From Penium margaritaceum (taxonomy: Eukaryota; Streptophyta; Zygnematophyceae; Desmidiales; Peniaceae), in NCBI GenBank assembly GCA_023375785.1, contig SZWC01000035.1, forward strand, positions 309,469 through 373,468: a stretch of 64,000 nucleotides of DNA, given 5' to 3'. Below, in pieces: positions 45,336 through 55,980 of this stretch (its first letter is position 1; every line of letters starts with the position of its first letter). Under the pieces are notes generated by a model that was not told the origin of the DNA, ran no database searches, and worked only from the letters and a program-made list of their open reading frames with translations. The translations under genes and the position numbers were made by a program.

Positions 45336-45653
45336 GTTGTTTAAATGACAAACCAAAAGAAGCATAAGGTTCACAACAGAGTTGTGGCCAAAAAGGTGAT
45401 TTTGGACCGACTTTTAGACAAACTCACACCACCGTGTGCATCACCCAGTGTGTACCGCAATAGGTATTTATGATGTGAGCAAGTCAGTTGTCATTCTTCT
45501 CTACATTCCTAAGCTATTGGAGCTTATGAGACTTTGCTCGTCTCCCTGGCCCAACCCTTGTTGTTTCTTACATGAACTTGCTTGCTATTGGATCTGCTGG
45601 CTGGACGTTGTTGCCATGTCAGTAGTAGTAAGGCTAGGAAGCTTCTACTAACA
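45336..45653 (+). repeat. R7 3' LTR, second part
   Basis: Continues the LTR broken at 39949. GAGTT-TGGCCAAAAAGGTGATTTTGG (the LTR hairpin region), GTATTTATG, TTAGTTGTCAT-like, AAGCTATTGG-GCTTATGAGACTTTGC (as at 10886-10912) and the terminus GGCTAGGAAGCTTCTACTAACA. Confidence 0.75.
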
Positions 45654-46456
45654 TTGCTCTAGGGCATGTGGACCCATGCTAGAAAAATCACGAGCTCTGG
45701 TTGTGAGCTAGAGAATGGCAGTGCCAAGATTTGGCTACGTCTGGAACATGTACATTAACAATCAAGGAGAGAGTACAATGAGCCCTACAAAGAGCTTATG
45801 CACGAGGGAGTGGCGGCTTGCCCCCCAGGCCCCGTCATCCCCATCATACCAGAAGGTACAAACAGGGAATACACATGTCACAGAACATGAAACCACGCAA
45901 TGGAGGATTCCCAAGGCACTGGAACAATCAACAGTGTGCCCGGGTCTCAACCGAACAAAAAGTATACAATGTACCCAAAATACATCCAGACTCTACGGTG
46001 ACACACTAGTATCACCTACTAGCCAAGCTAGGCAATTTTAGGCCTCCCAAGATGCCAGAACATATAACCGGGTGTCCGGGTCTCAGGCACATGTAAACTA
46101 CACATGTCTGACAAAAGGTCAACAAAGACTCGATTAATGAGCGCTGAGTCTCCTGAGGTACCTGTACAAACCACCGTATACCCGGGTCTTGACCAAAGGG
46201 AGAGTGCACAATATGTTAGAGACAAAGTAAGAAAAATCATTATGGAGTCTCTCGGAGCACTGGCACAAGCCACCAAGTGCCCGGGTCTCGACCGCTGAGA
46301 AAACTCTATCAAACATACATGGGTAAACTAGGCTGCTAGAATGCACCGTACATGTCACAAAAGGAGTAATGTAGTTGCTGGAGAACCATCAGCATAAACT
46401 AGGAAGCTCTCACTACACAAGACTGTATGAAAACCAAGCAAACCCATATACCAACA
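45654..46456 (-). repeat. R9 LTR-like end with four iterated motifs
   Basis: Ends TGTTGGTATATGGG on the minus strand, followed by a polypurine GGGGGAG (46457-46463), so it behaves as a 3' LTR. CGGGTCTCGACC-type motifs lie at 45941, 46077, 46183 and 46282. The inner limit is not clear. No coding sequence seen. Confidence 0.5.
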
Positions 46457-47344
46457 CTCCCCCTGGGCTGCAAGAGATGTCAACAAGGCACCAGCTGGGA
46501 AGAAAAATCCACTCTCCCTCAATGAGAGAATCTTGGGAATACGAATCCTAATACCGCTGTGCCCCAACATCTGTGGTTCTCTGCATACAGAAGGCTAAAA
46601 TACCCTTGTCTATAGAGAACAGTACATCTTTCTGTGGCTTAACTGATCCAAGGGAGATGAACAAACAAGGGCTACACGTGAAAGTGACTGCAGATGTGAC
46701 AGCATCATTACGGCTACGATGGCTACGATGTGCACAAATCACTCATGCACCCTCTAACCCCTGTCACTCAACACCTCCAGAATGGTACGAGGAGAGAGGC
46801 TCAGTCTCATCTCACACGCATGAAGGCTGCTTGAGATCCCAACTGGCAGGCTCCTGGGTATCACTCTCATCAAACTCAGAGGGTACAGGATTGGAGAAGA
46901 CGCTGCTGAATTCTTCCCGGCTGAGAGAGGAGAGAGTGGCCAAACCCCCCACACCTGGGAGCTGCCAGTGGTCCCAACTAGCAAAATCTGGATTAATGCA
47001 GGTGGAGAGGATGGTGTTGGGAAGTTCTGGACTGGAGGGTAGCGATGAAGCCGGACCTGTGCGTGTGGAGCTCACTCCTGTGGTCGTTGCATCAACTACA
47101 CACCAGAATGTGCGCCGGTATTCTTGCGCTGTGGTGAACTCACCTTGGAGAAGAGAGGCGCACTCACGCATCTCGGCATGATCCTCCTAAGTGACTATTC
47201 AAAGCTTAAATTCAACATCCTTGAACAGTACCAATACCTCAACGTAAGAAGTAGACAAGGAGTCAACCACTCGACGTAGCACAGCCGCCACCATCTCTGC
47301 TTCCTGAAGCTGAATGGCTATACATACCACCCTCTTGAAGAAGC
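46457..47344 (-). pseudogene. R9 gag remnant, cut by R10
   Basis: A frame on the minus strand reads LQEAEMVAAVLRRVVDSLSTSY, then VEVLVLFKD with two stops, then 119 codons from MRECASLLQGEFTTAQEYRRTF (47171-46812). The pattern (SLP-like SYVEVL, later LL-EYRR) resembles Copia UBN2 gag. It differs from families I and II. R10's LTR begins at 47345, and the likely upstream continuation is at 53363-53512. Confidence 0.5.
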
Positions 47345-48081
47345 TGAGAAGATTCTAGGAAGCTTCCTCGCACGCTTGCCACTGACTGGGCGTCAGCGCT
47401 CAGTCAGCTCGCGATGTCAACAGAGGTCAGACGCAAAACGGCAAGGGTTTGGCTAGACGACACGACACAGTGTCAATGTGCTTCCATTGATAAACATATG
47501 CAGAGAGAGCTCACAACTGAGTAACAATCAGCCTAAATAGTTGCTGGCTGCCTAGAGTCGCTAGGGGCGGCAGTTTTTTCGTACCTGCTCAAACTGGCCC
47601 AAAACCACAGTTTTGGCCATAACTCACTACTCAAGTGTGAGAATCATGCGATGTCTGCACGAGAATGTGCAAAACGATGAGCTCTATGCAACAAACCTAT
47701 GCAAGGTGGGTTTGCATCATCCACACATGAATAGCAAGAAAAACAAGTATATCGGCCAAAATGGCCTGTCCACCGAGAAGATTATAGAGCACTCTGAACT
47801 GCACTGAGAGCACCCATAAATGTACGAGTGCAGTACCGAGACGTCAGTGTGTGCTTTCCACGGCAAGAAGCACACCAAAGTCGTAGGTCTCCTCATTGCA
47901 CCGGTACAGGCTACAAGGTGCGTGGGTCTCGACCATAGCTGCTGGATAAGTCCCTGGATGATCCGGAATCCTGTCGGGTCGTCACGATCTCCAATACGGC
48001 CGCCGCTCACCATCACCTCCGGGTGCACCCGTTGCTGCCACGGCCATGGCTTGTGACAGGTGGAAGCCACATACACCAACA
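47345..48081 (-). repeat. R10 3' LTR (737 bp)
   Basis: TGTTGGTGTATGTGG at the 5' end (48081 downward), CTTCTCA at the 3' end. Contains the conserved LTR hairpin at 47596-47618 and one GGGTCTCGACC motif at 47924. Confidence 0.92.
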
Positions 48082-48088
48082 CTCCCCC
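48082..48088 (-). promoter_or_regulatory. R10 polypurine tract
   Basis: GGGGGAG on the minus strand abutting TGTTGG of the LTR. Confidence 0.85.
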
Positions 48089-48189
48089 TGGCTGACAAAT
48101 CCGTCAACACAACAATGGCGAAGCAAAGGCAGGGAAGGAGGGCTAGGGCAACCAAGCATGGCGAGCACCGATCAAGCATACCACAGCAC

Positions 48190-48445
48190 AAGGTCTCCTC
48201 GTGACAATGGTGCATCACACCAAGTGCCCGGGTCTCGACCATGCAAGAAGATCAATCACACACCTACGTATCAAACATCATGCAAGAGACACAGGGAAAA
48301 AAGGTCTCCTCGTGACCCCAGAAAATGTCTCCAGGTGTCCGGGTCTCGACCACACCATGCATGGATCATACATAACACATAGAGGCAATCGGTCTCCGCG
48401 TCACACTGGTAGGACTCGCCAGGTGTGTGGGTCTCGACCAGCATA
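48190..48445 (-). repeat. R10 iterated GGTCTCGACC repeats
   Basis: Three units of about 90-110 bp with GGTCTCC-CGTGAC at one end and CCGGGTCTCGACC at the other; motif starts at 48230, 48341 and 48429. Just outside, CCAACACCCCTCTTGGGCT (48521-48539) looks like a second, decayed polypurine/LTR junction, so part of the region may be an older LTR edge. Confidence 0.7.
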
Positions 48446-48699
48446 ACCTCAACCATAGCATCGTATCACACCCCAAGAAACCTCACTGTCGTGAAAAGAG
48501 TGTCAGGCCAAAGCCCACACACCAACACCCCTCTTGGGCTAAAGAGGCTGACAGCACGAGCAAAGCTGATGGCTGCTCCCAACACACTCCCTGAGGAGGG
48601 AGCACAGCTCCCCCATGGCCACATATCCCTACACTACAATAGCACAAATGCCAATGCTCGTGAGATGTACTCGCACAAAGCCTCACCCCAGAGCGCCGT

Positions 48700-50850
48700 C
48701 TTCGCTGGCGTCGTCGATGCTATCATCGTCTGAGGGCCTCCTCCAAGACAATCGCCTGCTGTATGGCCTCCAAGTTCTAAGCTGCATATCGCCTTGCGGC
48801 CTCCGCAGGGTCGAGGCGCGTGTGGAGCTCGACGAGGTCTGACACGGCAGCCGATCGGCTGGCTACATCTACGGCATGTAGGCGGTCAGTCGCAGAACGA
48901 ACCTGAAGGTGAACCTCAATCGTGTGCGTGTCGGCACGAGCCAGAGCCTCTTGCAGCCTCACGGTCTCACCCCGTAGGAAAGAGTGGAGTTGTGCATGCT
49001 GGTCACACAAGTCGTCGTCGTCGAGTTAAGTACTACCAGGCCACGAAGTGTTGGTAGAGCGTGAGCGCAAGACAATGAGTCACCGCGTAAGTTGTCTGGG
49101 GATGTAGGAACAGCTGTTGCAAAGGCACCTGCTACTCATGACACACCTCTTGCTCGGTCGTCAGCTGCTGGCCGGACGTCACCATGTGTAGGTCCAGGTG
49201 TATCCGCAGCGACGCCATGGTCATCAAAGGTGCGGTCAGTGCTATGGTGCTCCTTGCGACCCTGGTGCACAGCCCATAATCCACCTACTGCTCGAGATCC
49301 ACTTGTCCTAGACGTGCATCCTGTAGAGACCACTCAGCAGCCTCAAGACGCCTGTGTAAATCCTCCACACACTCCTTGACAGCCCGTGGTGCTGGAACAT
49401 CCATAGTGTAACAGCAACTGCTGGCCTCCCGGAGCTCGGCCATGAGACTGTGCACGTGTGCCTCCGCTCCGGCCACGACTGCCTCCTGCTCGTCAACCGT
49501 AGAGAATAGGCACTCGGGTACAGGAATTGCAGCTCGGACGAGAGTAGTTGTGTCATCAGCTGAAACCGCCACGGTGTCAGTGACATCATTCACAGAAGCA
49601 ATGAGCCGGAGGTCCGCAGCTTGCTCTACATCCTCCACGCTCCACATGCGGACACCTGCTGTCACCAAGGGGCCATCTCATGCTCGTGACATGGCTACTG
49701 CAAGGACGGCAACACACTAGGTCTCTACGTCTGCCACCAACTCCGTGTCTGACCAATCCCCTATGTACGACTCGTCGTCCTCACAAGGGGCGTCTGCCCC
49801 CTCCTGGCGGTCAGCCACATGTTCCTACCGTCGAGCACTATCCCGCACATCAATCATGTGCTGTCCTATGGTCGTCGGTGAGCACTCCACCCCCACAATG
49901 GCTGACGGACTAGGAAAAACCAGGAGGGAGTGGCGCACCAACCCCACGACGGAGGACAAGGGAGACGGCTCTGCTGCAACTCCTCCCACCGCCATAGTAG
50001 CTGCTATTGTCCCGGCCATTGTCAGGGTATCGACGCCCTCTGCTGCCTCTCCTACTCCCTCCGCCACATCGGCTGCAATCTCCAACTCGATCTCTAAAGC
50101 TGCCTCAGGGTCAGATCACTCCTTGGACGAACAATCCTCCAGCATAGCGAGAGCGTCTGTCCCTGCCAGATGATGCACCAACAAAGTGTGTTGTAAGCAT
50201 CCGTATGCTGCATGATTCCTCCGCTCCAAGGTAGTCGTCGGTAAGCCTCCGTCTGCTACCTCAATCCTCAGCTCCAAGGTAGTCATCGAAAAAAACTCCA
50301 TCTCGTCCACGACCAACACACCGCCAGAAGGCAGAAGGGGGTGACACACCAATCCCGTAACCGGGGACGATAGGAGTGGCTCCTCGGCAACTTCCGTCAC
50401 TACTGGTGATGCTGTTGTCGGCACTTCTACTGCTGGCTGGGCACGCCTAGTCTGTCAAGCCATCCGCTGTCTCGTTTGACGATTGTGTGCACCAGGGGTG
50501 CCGATAGAAGTGACGGCTAACATAGCGGCGGGATCAGAGGTCGGGATGACACTGAGTGACTCCAGGACAGAGCAAAGGACGTCGGATGTGGAGCTGAGAT
50601 CTGGTGGCGAGGGACCGGGAGATGACAACACTGTAGGAGATGATGATGGTGAGGAGGAAGACAGGGATGTCTGCAACAGCATGGTGGCACCGGCTCGCTC
50701 GGAGAAGACAAGGTCTGTGAGCTGTTGCACCATACGCTTCAGACCTTGGAGCTCAGCGTACAACACGGCCATTGCTCCACTGAGGGATGCCACGGTGTCG
50801 GCTGACAACGTCTCTGAGTCAGATGGTGAAGACAAAGGACAAGACCGTAT
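48700..50850 (-). pseudogene. R10 decayed long ORF, coiled-coil type, function unknown
   Basis: One minus-strand frame runs from a Met at 50835 to about 49285 (about 515 codons), broken by only five or so TGA/TAG codons. It then continues in shifted frames to about 48730. The start SDSETLSADTVASL with YAELQGLKRMVQQLTDLVF has heptad-like spacing and loosely resembles the family II gag start (EEMRRLQREQTDAIRTLTEL). A later part has TVRLQEALARADTHTIEVHL and RLDPAEAARRYAA; the end is basic (HRRRQRRR). The middle is Ser/Pro/Val/Ala-rich. No zinc knuckle. It may be a gag-like RNA-binding or particle protein; that is inference. Confidence 0.6.
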
Positions 50851-51430
50851 TCAACGCGGTTGCCACCACGCAGGATGCTGGCAACACTGGCGCCATCCAT
50901 GGTGCCGATCTCCACTGTAGCAACATGCAAAGCTGTTGGAGGCTTGAGGCGTATGCCACGGCTGAAACTGCCATTGTGGATGCGGCGCCTGCAATGTATG
51001 CAGAGCTGGTGGCAACCACGGCACCGGCTACGTTCCCTGCCACGCTAGGCTGCTCATCTCCGGAGCTCGGCATGGGTGAATGCGCACGACACTTGCTCCC
51101 GATTGCATGAGGCCACAAGGGGAGATGAGCGATCGAAGTACAATCTCTTAGACGTGCTACGACGCAGTCACGAGGATGGCCACCAGCACACTAGTGGTGC
51201 GCTGTAGTGCGACTACTCCGCGATTGCTATGCTGCTGTCGCTCAGCAAACGTAATGTGTGACCTCAAGTTTCCTTCGGTGTTGATTCTACACCGGGTGCC
51301 GTCGTCAGCCGACAGTTGTGGCCTCAAGCCACCTTTGTTGCTGTTGCTACTACTGTGACTCTCGCGACGACTGCTGTTTTAGTGGTTCCCATCGTCAACC
51401 GACAGTGGTGGCCTCAAGCCACACTTTAAA
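50851..51430 (-). other. R10 region upstream of the ORF
   Basis: An open minus-strand frame (51118-50819) may be the true N-terminus, shifted by one indel. It is Ala/Val/Ser-rich. A ~90-bp direct repeat (CGTC-CCGACAGT-GTGGCCTCAAGCCAC) lies at about 51301-51335 and 51391-51424. Confidence 0.45.
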
Positions 51431-51720
51431 AGGTAATATAAGTAAGATAACACAAAAACCTTTTCTTTCCACCAAACGCTCGGCGCGAGTGGGGTCTTAC
51501 TCAAATGTCCCACTTGAGGACCCCCCCCCTCTTTGCCTTTTTTTCTTTCAGGCGTCACCTCCTCGGATGCCTCTTTCGGGGTTGTTCTGGATGCCCCTTT
51601 GGAGGACCTCCCCCTATGCTCTCCCCCTCCTTCCTTTTTCTTGTTTTTTTGCTATGCAGGCTCGAGCCTCGCCTTGAGCTAGCCCGTCGAGCGAGCTCGC
51701 TTGGCAAGCCCATCGAGCTC
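51431..51720. other. R10 T/C-rich block and GAGCTCG palindromes
   Basis: C9 and T7 runs (51521-51545), then CTCGAGC, AGCGAGCTCGCT (51690-51701, a perfect 12-bp palindrome) and CGAGCTCGCTCGCTCG repeats. It differs in composition from the rest of R10 and may be a small insertion. No coding content is recognised. Confidence 0.4.
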
Positions 51721-52590
51721 GCTCGCTCGCTGCGAGCAAGCAGCAGTGGCTGCTGCCACTACTGCACAGGCTACTACTACTATTGCAGCGCACGTGACCA
51801 GCTACGGCAGCGCGCTGCAGCTATCCACCGCCGCCACCGCCGCTGATGTTGCTGCCGCTGCGCCTACTGCACGCCCTTATTGCTACTACAGCTGCTTGCC
51901 GCCGCTACTGCTGCTGCTGCTACTGCTACCCACTGTCGCCTGCTGCTACTGCTCGCAGTCGCCTACTACTGCTGGTCGCAGCCTCCTGCTACTGCTACTG
52001 CTCGCTGCTGTTGCTGCAATTTGCTGTTGTCACCTGCTACAGCTGTTGCCTACTACTGTTACTGCTGTTAGCTACTGCTACTAGCTGCTCACTACTGCCT
52101 ACTATTGCTGCTCACAGCCACTAGCTACTGTTGCCCGTCGTTGCTGCTGCTGTAGCTGCTTGCCGCTATAGCTGCTATTACTGCTACAGCTGTTGATGCC
52201 TGGTGTAGCTGCCACCTACTGCTGCTGCTAGCTGCTTCTACTAGTTGCTGCTAGTTGCTGCTAGCGGCTGCTAGCTGTTGCTAGCGGCTGCTGCTGCTGT
52301 TGCGTGTGCCGCGAGTGTGGCTGCGAGTGTGGCTGCGGCGACTGCTGCAGTTGTTGTTACGGCTACTGCTGTCGTGGTTGCAGCTGTCGTACCTTCTCAC
52401 CGTTCTCTCACGATGGTCGCTATAGCTAGTGCAGCAACCGTGGTTGTCGGGGCTATTGTTGGTCTGGCTCCTCACACCGTGACAACACGAGCACTCCTCA
52501 CAGTGTGGGCGTAGTGCGGTGATCACTCCCAGGATTATTGCGGTAGCTATGCCTCACACCGCTGTTGCTGATGCTGCGTCTCTGCTGCAC
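51721..52590 (-). repeat. R10 CAG-rich leader
   Basis: Plus-strand GCTGCTACTGCT repeats to about 52340, thinning to 52590. In sense orientation it is the CAG leader typical of family II. Frames on either strand give poly-Leu/Ala/Ser and are ignored. Confidence 0.8.
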
Positions 52591-52596
52591 AGCACC

Positions 52597-52626
52597 ACGA
52601 GCTGTGGCTCGTTTGCTCTGATACCA
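52597..52626 (-). promoter_or_regulatory. R10 primer-binding site and adjacent hairpin
   Basis: TGGTATCAGAGC (minus, 52626-52615), followed by ACGAGC (52612-52607), loop CACA, GCTCGT (52602-52597). Same place and loop size as in R3 and R12, with an unrelated stem sequence. Confidence 0.85.
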
Positions 52627-53362
52627 TGAGAAGATTCTAAGTAGCTTCCTAGCACACTTGCCACTGACAAGGCGTCAGCGCTCAGTCAGCTCGCGACGTC
52701 AACACAGGTCAGGCGCGAAACAGCAAGGGTTTGGCTAGACGACACGACACAGTGTCAAATGTGCTTCCATTAATAAACATACGCAGAGAGAGTTCACAAC
52801 TGAGTAACAATCAGCCTAAATAGTTGCTGGCTGCCTAGAGTCGCTAGGGACGGCGGTGTTTTCGTACCTGCTCAAACTTGCCCAAAACCAAAGTTTTGGC
52901 CATAACTCACTACTCAAGTGTCAGAATCATGCGCTATCTGCACCAGGATGTGCAGAACGATGAGCTCTATGCAACAAACCTATGCAAGGTGGGTTTGCAT
53001 CATCAACACATGAATAGCAAGAGAAACAAGTATCGGCCAAAACGGCATGTCCACCGAGAAGATTCTAGAGCACTCTGAACTGCACTGAGAGCACCCATAA
53101 ATGTACGAGTGCAGTACCAAGACGTCAGTGTGTGCTTTCCACGGCAAGAAGCACACCAAAGTCGTAGGTTTCCTCTTCGCACAGGTACAGGCTACCGGGT
53201 GCGTGGGTCTCGACCATAGCTACTGGATAAGTCCTTGGACGATCCGGAGTCCCGTCGGGTCGTCACAATCTCCAATACGACCGCCGCTCACCATCACCTC
53301 CGGGTGCACCCGCAGCTGCCACGGCCATGGATCGTGACGGGTGGAAGCCACATACACAAACA
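52627..53362 (-). repeat. R10 5' LTR (736 bp)
   Basis: TGTTTGTGTATGTGG at its 5' end, CTTCTCA at the 3' end next to the PBS. LTR hairpin at about 52881-52901, iterated motif at 53205. Confidence 0.92.
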
Positions 53363-53512
53363 GCCTCTCTCTTGCTTGATTGTGGTGATGGGAGTTTGCA
53401 GATCATGGTGGAGTGCTTAAATGAAATGTTAGTCGCGGTGACCTTTGGACTTGTCGCAACTCACTTGTTGGTATGATGTCATGCTTGACGACACAGTAAA
53501 AGCATCGGCCTA
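53363..53512 (-). pseudogene. Probable R9 gag continuation
   Basis: 150 bp between R10 and R11. A minus-strand frame reads KVTATNISFKHSTMICKLPS. Its position on the far side of R10 suggests it is the upstream part of the R9 gag, but it is too short to prove this. Confidence 0.3.
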
Positions 53513-54357
53513 TGAAAATGCATAGAAGCTTCCTACCAACGCAGCTGCTGACTAGGCGTCAGTGCCTGATCAGACGGTGTCGATAATCACACGTCGTACA
53601 CACTACGACACGGGTTTGGATAGGAGACACAAGGCAAAGTGTCAGAATGCTTCAATATAGCATATGCAGACAGAAATGACAAATGACAGGTCCAAGGCAT
53701 AAGTACCTGCCGCGGCGCACGGCGGGTGTCGCACGCGGCAGTCCAAGAGCTGTCCTAAAACCGGCCCAAAACCACTGTTTTGGCCGTAACTCTGCGCACA
53801 CATGTCAGAATGCTACGCCGTCTGAACCTAAACGTGNNNNNNNNNNNNNNNNNNNNNNNNNNNNNNNNNNNNNNNNNNNNNNNNACAAATGACAGGTCCA
53901 AGGCATAAATACCTGCCGCGGCGCACGGCGGGTGTCGCACGCGGCAGTCCAAGAGCTGTCCTAAAACCGGCCCAAAACCACTGTTTTGGCCGTAACTCTG
54001 CGCACACATGTCAGAATGCTACGCCGTCTGAACCTAAACGTGTAGAATCAAAAGACAGACGCTACGACTGGTCACATGCATGCATCCATTCACAGAAAGT
54101 GAGCATACAATGGAAAAACATGCAAATAGGCCTCATGGCCAGTCTGTCGAAAGACGCCTGCAAGATGTAGAAGACACAGCAAAGAGTCCCGGTGGCATCT
54201 GGGGCTCTGGTGCAGAGGTCGGCCAGCTCCAAGCTGGTAGTCCGCCGCCTATCATCGCGCCGGTGTCACCAGGGCTGCCCGCCTCAGGGATCTGCAAGAG
54301 TATGGACACGGCCGAGTGGTCACAGTAAACTGTACAGGAACGGCACAAAGCACAACA
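53513..54357 (-). repeat. R11 3' LTR, inflated by a scaffold duplication
   Basis: TGTTGTGCTTTGTGCC at the 5' end matches the R12 LTR start; GGTAGGAAGCTTCTATGC near the 3' end. Bases 53679-53836 are repeated at 53885-54042 around a 48-N gap, so the true LTR is close to the 641 bp of R12. Confidence 0.9.
53679..54042. other. Assembly artefact: 158-bp duplication around 48 N
   Basis: 53679-53836 and 53885-54042 are almost identical, with N at 53837-53884 between. Unmerged overlapping contig ends are the simplest reading. R12's LTR has the segment once. Confidence 0.9.
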
Positions 54358-54368
54358 CTCCCCCATGA
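54358..54368 (-). promoter_or_regulatory. R11 polypurine tract
   Basis: TCATGGGGGAG on the minus strand directly before TGTTGTGC. Confidence 0.85.
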
Positions 54369-54461
54369 CCCGATGGTACGCATGTCCATACCCGTGCAGC
54401 ACTGGTACGAACACAATAGTGAGTGACACAAACAAATGAGACGTAGACGCACATCCCACAC

Positions 54462-55980
54462 TCAACCACTCTCACGCACGAAGCGAAGCCCAACAGAATG
54501 AATGGCCACCAGGAACTTTCCGCGAGCAAGTGCCTTCGTCAAGAAATCAGCACGCTCCATGTCAGTACCAACCCACATGATGGAAATCACGCGTCGCTGC
54601 ACCAGATCACGAACGAAGTGATGCTCAACCGCAATGTGCTTTGTGCGAGCATGAAAAACACCAAAGTTCTCTGCAATGGCGAGAGCACTCTGGTTGTCGC
54701 AACGCAGCACAATGGCGGGTTTTGACTGCCCAAGCTCAAGAAACAAGCGCTGCAGCCATACTGCCTCAGCAGCCCCTGCGTCCAAAGCAACATACTCTGC
54801 CTCTGACAAGCTACGTGCGATGCAGCCCTGCTTCCCGCTTTGCCAAGACAAAGCGGTACCACCAAGCAGAAACACGTAGCCAGTACGACTGCACCCATCA
54901 GGGCTCCAAGCCCAGTCACTGTCAGTGTAGCCGTCAAGGACCACCGAACACTGCCAACGAAAGCAGAGTCCAAGATACGGCGTGGAGACCACGTACCGTA
55001 CCACTCGCACAGCCGCGTGAAGAGCTCTCGCACGTGGAGCCTGCGAGAACTGAGCGAGGAGGTTGACGGCGAACACGATGTTAGGCGGCGTGGTGGTGGC
55101 CAGGTACATCAGAGATCCAATGAGACGGAGGTACAAGGTCAAGTCCACTGTCTCCCCCAGCTGTGTAGGGTCATCCACCTTCAGGGCATCCTGCCCATCG
55201 GGTGTAAGAGGTGTGGAAGCGGATGGCACTACACCAAGGAGATCGCTGAAGCGCTCCCCCACGACACGTGCGTATCGGGCCTGATGCAGCAACAGTGTCC
55301 GATGTCTGGGATCTCGCACGATCTCCATACCAAGAAACACCGACGCAAGACCGAGGTCCTTCATCTTGTAGGCAGTCTGCAGGACAGCCTTGGCCTCCTT
55401 CACGGCCTCCAGGGACGGAGACGCAATCAGGAGGTCATCAACATAGACCAGGATGGCGGTGAACCTCTCGGGTGTCGGTAGGATGAAGAGCGAGGGGTCT
55501 ACCTCGCTCTGTACGTATCCTACGCGAGTCAAGGTGCCAGTGATCTCCCGGTTCTAACACCGTGGAGACTGCTTGAGGCTGTACAAGGACTTGCGCAAGC
55601 GCCAGACCTTGTCACCGTCCTCAAATCCTGGTGGCTGAGCCACGTAAATCTCCTCATCCAGAGAGCCATGGAGGAACACATTGTTCACATCCATGTGGTG
55701 CAGTTCCCAGTCATGCTGAGCCACTACACCGAACAGAGGTCGAGCTGAGGTCATGCGGCCGACAGGGGCAAAGGTGTCAGTGTAATCAACTCCCTCAATC
55801 TGAGAGTACCCCTTGACGACCAAGCGCGCCTTGTAGCGTTCCAGTGAGCCATCCGGCTTCACCTTCTTACAAAAGACCCACTTGACCTGAATCGCCTTCC
55901 TCCCAGGGGGAAGGTCGACAAGCTCATAGACTCTGTGCTCTCGGATAGCGAGAAGCTCATCCTCGCAAGCAGCTCGCCAG
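54462..55980 (-). pseudogene. pol: R11 reverse transcriptase and RNase H
   Basis: RT first part 55862-55554: YKARLVVKGYSQIEGVDYTDTF, HMDVNNVFLHG (catalytic Asp), SLKQSPRC then TAG at 55554-55556 in place of Trp. The second part is 356 codons from 55532: ILVYVDDLLIASP (YVDD at 55434-55445), KMKDLGLASVFLGME, then RNase H with YTDSDWAW (Asp near residue 204), SLSEAEYVAL (Glu near 244), CDNQSALAIAEN (Asp near 279) and ARTKHI. It ends ADFLTKALARGKF plus a short tail. All in one frame. Apart from the TAG it looks functional; it would copy the RNA into cDNA. Confidence 0.92.

Larger units (their letters stand above)
34426..45653 (+). mobile_element. R7: family II element, + strand, 5'-truncated
   Basis: It starts inside gag (34426) and reads gag tail, protease, integrase, linker, RT, RNase H and 3' LTR. 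Three events mark it: loss of the 5' end, a 760-bp insertion in RT (37814-38573), and insertion of R8 into the 3' LTR (39950-45335). Gag shares a TGA with R3 inside the zinc knuckle, so the two are close relatives. Confidence 0.75.
47345..53362 (-). mobile_element. R10: non-autonomous LTR element with its own long ORF
   Basis: Two LTRs of 737 and 736 bp (roughly 93% alike by eye) bound 4.5 kb. On the minus strand: PBS TGGTATCAGAGC, hairpin, CAG leader, a T/C-rich block, a decayed ORF of about 2 kb, three iterated motifs, polypurine GGGGGAG. No protease, integrase, RT or RNase H motif occurs. Its PBS, hairpin, leader, polypurine tract and LTR terminus (AGGAAGCTT) are like family II, whose enzymes could mobilise it. 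The flanking 5-mers (GAAGC, GCCTC) do not match. Confidence 0.85.

Noticed and set aside
47340-53367. Target-site duplication for R10
   Set aside because: The flanking bases GAAGC (47340-47344) and GCCTC (53363-53367) differ at three of five positions.
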